This document shows, piece by piece, positions 20,786 to 23,859 of a stretch of 23,859 nt of DNA (its first letter is position 1; each line of letters opens with the position of its first letter). Both the position numbers and the translations under genes were made by a program. The stretch is from Dinochytrium kinnereticum (Eukaryota > Chytridiomycota > Chytridiomycetes > Chytridiales > Chytridiaceae). The notes below the pieces were generated by a model, which was not told the DNA's origin, did no database searches, and saw nothing but the letters and a program-made list of their open reading frames with translations. The DNA is taken from assembly GCA_027604005.1 (NCBI GenBank), contig JADGJT010000350.1, positions 1 to 23,859 of the forward strand, in the 5' to 3' direction.

Positions 20786-21252
20786 GCTTTTGATACGCAG
20801 AGCAGCTGTCTCGTCGACTGTATCACCTAATCATTGTCCCATGCGGAAATGCGCTTGCCCAGCCGTCGTACTTTGGGAAAGCGCGTGTCTCAACCTGCGT
20901 CGCCAGCGACGGCTGCAACTGCCTTGACGGTCGTCTCGGAGGGATGCCGGCGGCAGTCGACGCAATGGAGGGCTGGCCAAGCATGGTGTAGAGGACCCAC
21001 CTCTGGGAGCAAACCTTCCCTGGCGTCTACGGCGTTGGGAACGCAAGGAAGACGAAGTGATGATTGCTGGAGGAAGCCACCACCAGTGGGGATAGCTTTG
21101 GTGGTCGAAGTGGTGGCAGAAATACACCCAGACGTCCACAATGAGTAAGCTTCTCTTACAACCTACATCAGTGGCTGTTTTTTTATTCTACGGCCACCAA
21201 CGGTTCCACACAGCTGCATCAACAAACAAACTTCTTCAGAGCAGCCAGCCAT
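20786..21252 (-). other. Probable upstream exon(s) and leader of gene E
   Basis: The frame continues upstream of Met 20785 (DTVDETAALRIKS) to an ATTAG acceptor at 20827. A GTTGAG donor at 20894 joins a GC-rich frame (21162-20895, ending TTVKAVAAVAGDAG) in matching phase 1. A further exon starting at ATG 21252 (MAGCSEEVCLLMQLCG, to 21202) could join through a 39-nt intron. Together these would add 120 residues. Splice phases agree, but the donor sequences are weak and the composition is not decisive. A 5' UTR is the alternative. Confidence 0.4.
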
Positions 21253-21652
21253 CCAAAAGCCGAAAACCTCATCTGCCCAGCCCGGAAACCATCAAGTCTT
21301 GACGCCAACCCCCCTGGTCGCAGAGGGGCCACCAAAACTGTCAAACTCACAAACTGCCATAACAATTTTCAATCTCCGAAAACCAATACTTTTCTCACTT
21401 GTTTGCACCAGAGCCTCCACGACGATAAAGGCGGGTCTCGAACGTGCAGAAGACTCCGCAGCTACATTCGGTTCAAGGTGGTGGCTTCTCGCTGTCTGTT
21501 GTTCCCTTTTGGGAGCAGCCAAACCATGGCACGAGCGATGGGTAACGCGTCGTCGGGCATTATAAATATCGAGGGTAGGAGAACACATTCATTCATCCGT
21601 CACCAAAACCACAATCCCACAAACCACCCCCAACACCCTTGCATAATCGCTC
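21253..21652. other. Divergent promoter region between genes E and F
   Basis: About 400 bp separate the furthest upstream E start candidate from the F start. Apart from the TATA box at 21561 I see no long motif. Open frames on either strand here look like chance frames in moderately GC-rich DNA. Confidence 0.45.
21561..21568 (+). promoter_or_regulatory. TATA box of gene F
   Basis: TATAAATA lies 85 bp upstream of the gene F ATG in a GC-richer background, so transcription would start about 55-60 bp before the ATG. It is the clearest core promoter in the window and fits an inducible secreted-enzyme gene. Confidence 0.6.
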
Positions 21653-22745
21653 ATGTCTACCATCATCACCCGTCAAACCATTTCTCAAAGAGCTGCTACG
21701 ATGCTGGTCTTGGCCGGCATGCTGTCCATGCTCGTTGGGCAGGTCCATGCGCATGGGTTCCTGTACTCTCCCAATGGACGTAATGAACCTGGTGAAGGCA
21801 GTACGAGGAGTTACGGCAATATCATGTACAGTATTGACACTCTGCGGTCACCCACTGGGAATGGACCAATGTGCAGGGGTCAAGATCCATCGTTGAATGC
21901 TGTTCCGGTGACCTTTGGTCCTAGTGGAAGCACTCACACCGTCACATTGGCTTACTCGATCGGCGCTCAACATAATGGGTAAGTGAATATTCTTATGTTC
22001 TTATTTTATTTATATTTACTTTGCTGCTGTTATCATCTCATCAGACCTCTCCCCATGTCTCACCACCCCTTTTATCTTTTCCGTGTTGTTATATTATTTT
22101 AGACCCTGCACCATTGAGATCATCAACCCCACCACGGGTCAATCCATCACGGTCGGATCCGTCAACGGCCCACAAGGATGTGCAAGACCTCCAACCATTT
22201 CCGGAGGCGACACGGACAAGCTCTCGTCAGCCAGCAACCAATGCGGTCATGGTCGAATCCCGAGGAATCTTCGAACGGACGACATGTGCTTGTTCTACTG
22301 GACGTTCAGATTGCAGAACGTGGAAAGGATATCTTGCACTCGTTGCATCATGCGTTGGTTCTGGTCTTCAACCCACACATCGCCTCCAGAGCTGGTGAGT
22401 TTGAAACGTTCCGTTATGACTCTTTTGTCTAACACTCTTTTCTCTCTTTCTCTCTTTCTTTTTCTTTGGGTTGCTTTCCTCCAGTACGAGAACTGCATTG
22501 ACGTCAACGTGAACGTCCTTTCTGGAGGTTATGGTCGTCAAGCCAACCAACTCTCTGGTGTCGAGGTCAACCTGACAGACATTGACGCAGCGGTTGTTCA
22601 AACATCCACAAACACCCAACACCCAGAAGCAGCATTGCCGAACTTTAACCTGGTTGATTTGGCAAAAAAGATGTTTGGCCTTGCCCGTCGGGAAGTAAAA
22701 GAGGTGCCAGTTCCTCCTATTTTGCCTTCGTTTGGGAGGGAGTGA
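21653..22745 (+). CDS. Gene F: secreted LPMO-like His-brace protein
   Basis: The three exons 21653-21978, 22103-22394 and 22485-22745 give about 292 residues; the intron phases are 2 and 0. A signal peptide (residues 1-33, core MLVLAGMLSMLVGQVHA) should be cut before His34, leaving mature HGFLYSPNGRN. An N-terminal histidine is the copper ligand of lytic polysaccharide monooxygenases. His107 in YSIGAQHNGPC is a good second ligand, and the aromatic Y207 of YENCIDVNV is a possible axial residue. Paired Cys (74, 111, 210 and others) suit a secreted beta-sandwich. Motifs SPTGNGPMCRG and IEIINPTTGQSITVGS resemble chitin-binding type 4/LPMO folds, but I cannot choose a CAZy AA family. The function would be oxidative cleavage of chitin or cellulose, or copper binding without cleavage. 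The 22320-22394 segment (CTRCIMRWFWSS) fits poorly; a missed intron or error there is possible. The second intron is 90 nt and has no in-frame stop, so a retained form would also be translated. No carbohydrate-binding module or GPI signal is seen. Confidence 0.75.
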
Positions 22746-23661
22746 TTCTTCTCTTTCTTCCTATTCATTTTTTTTTTCTTGTGGTTTCTTTTTGAGGGAG
22801 GGAAGTTGGTTGGGTTGGGGTTGTGCGTTTTTGGTTGTTTTATTCTTTTGAAGGGGAACCAGCAATTCCCCAGGGAGTGATTGGTTTTTTTCACTTATTT
22901 GGATGAGATTGTGTTATTCATTTTGGGGTTCCGTACCATTACTTCCCCGGAGCGATTTTTCTTATTCCAACTATTTTTTTATATATTTTTTAGAGGGGTA
23001 GCATTCCCCACAACGACATTTCATTTACTTTATTTTCTTCATTCCATGTATCCCACGAATTCGACGTTTCCCGCTCCCTTCCCCCATCATTCTTTTACTT
23101 TGTGCCCTCTGTTACTTTTTTTTTCTTTTCTTTTCTCTATTTTTCTTTGAAAGCCTCCAACCTGACTTTTTACCTCCACTTAAACCTGACCTCCCACCTC
23201 CATTTTAATTATTGATTCCATTTTGTGCAAAATGGCGATCCTTTTGGTTACCTCCAACCCCCTTCCTCCATTCACACCATCAAAATTCTGGCAGAGCTGG
23301 TCTCGAGAACTCGCGGTGTAAAAACTAACTAAATAAATAGTTTGCAGTAATGCGGTCATTAACCCAGATTAGTTGGTTTTTTTTTGTATGTACATTCACA
23401 AAAAAAACAAAAAAAAGGATATGCTTTAACTGCAGTTGACTGGTTTGGTTGTTGTTTTGTTTGTTTGTTCTTGTTGTTTTTTTTCTTTCGTCTTTCTTCT
23501 TCTTCATGATATGGGGTTTCTGTTCACCATTTTTTTGGTTCCGCCTTGCTTATCAGGGCAGCGTCAGAAAGGTTCTGCTGGACGTTTTCTTTTTGGGGGG
23601 GAACGGGAAGGCCTTGCTGGCAGATGGTGTATTCCAGCAGTCATGGTGCCAGTCACTGTTC
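22746..23661 (+). other. T-rich non-coding region downstream of gene F
   Basis: This starts with the U-rich 3' UTR of gene F (T-runs at 22769-22778 and beyond). Further T-runs follow at about 22974-22991 and 23116-23150. AATAAA at 23332-23337 is the nearest canonical polyadenylation signal but is about 590 nt from the stop. Open frames here are Phe-rich composition effects. No gene is recognised. Confidence 0.5.
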
Positions 23662-23859
23662 ATGCATCAAAGTGCAGAAAAAGAAAGAAAAAAAAAGACA
23701 ATCAAAAGAGTTAACCCAAGAAAAAACCATGAGAACATTACACGTAACTGTTTATGCATCAAGGTACAGAAAAAGAAATGAAAGAAAGAAAAAGACAATC
23801 AAAAGAGCTAACCCACGAGAAAAAACCATGAAAACATTACACGTAACTGTTTATGCATC
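23662..23859. repeat. Tandem repeat of 92-99 bp running off the window
   Basis: Unit 1 (23662-23753) and unit 2 (23754-23852) both begin ATGCATCAA, continue through an A/G-rich block and GACAATCAAAAGAG, then end in ACATTACACGTAACTGTT. A third unit begins at 23853 (ATGCATC). They differ by a few substitutions and a 7-bp length change in the A/G block. No protein frame spans them convincingly. More copies probably follow. Confidence 0.85.

Noticed and set aside
20834..21148. 104-codon plus-strand frame opposite the gene E leader
   Set aside because: The GC-rich region is open in several frames. The product has no protein-like pattern and conflicts with the E upstream exon.
21292..21588. 98-codon minus-strand frame between genes E and F considered as a 5' exon of E
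   Set aside because: No acceptor/donor pair links it in frame to the rest of E, and it overlaps the TATA box of gene F on the other strand.
22881..23781. Several Phe-rich plus-strand frames downstream of gene F
   Set aside because: They reflect T-runs and low complexity, with no splice or domain support.

Overview
The window is eukaryotic nuclear DNA. Six multi-exon genes can be rebuilt across GT-AG introns of about 38-132 nt, and several introns carry CTAAC/CTAAT-like branch points. A secreted His-brace (LPMO-like) protein, a fungal-style secreted/membrane aspartyl protease, compact intergenic distances and short introns all suggest a fungus. A TIR domain and many unfamiliar coiled-coil proteins would fit an early-diverging (for example zoosporic) lineage, but that placement is inference. 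I recognise no rRNA, tRNA, transposase or CRISPR array.

Layout. Bases 1-478 hold what looks like part of a minus-strand gene cut by the window edge. Next come two plus-strand, intron-rich genes, A (1340-3938) and B (4365-5969). They encode tandem paralogues of an unrecognised coiled-coil family and share four intron positions and phases. B converges on gene C (minus, 6751-10535), a pepsin-type aspartyl protease with a signal peptide, one membrane segment and a long proline/glutamine-rich tail. A 16-residue motif occurs three times in that tail.

Upstream of C, on the same minus strand, lie gene D (11061-14877) and gene E (15310 to at least 20785). E starts with a TIR domain, followed by a Cys/His cluster that resembles zinc-binding folds, a long unassigned middle region and about seven 33-37-residue coiled-coil repeats. 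D is almost entirely a coiled-coil repeat protein with a 35-residue period. D and E share a 20-residue block near their C-termini that is identical in protein although 15 of 20 codons differ synonymously. A TIR effector next to a repeat protein with the same strongly constrained module is the best candidate here for an undescribed system. I propose, without direct proof, that the two proteins act together, for example in TIR-type NAD-consuming or scaffold signalling.

E is transcribed divergently from gene F (plus, 21653-22745), a secreted protein whose predicted mature N-terminus is histidine, as in copper lytic polysaccharide monooxygenases. The right end (22746-23859) is T-rich non-coding sequence that runs into a roughly 92-99 bp tandem repeat continuing past the window.

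All exon structures were built by hand from splice signals and reading-frame continuity. No transcript or database evidence was available.
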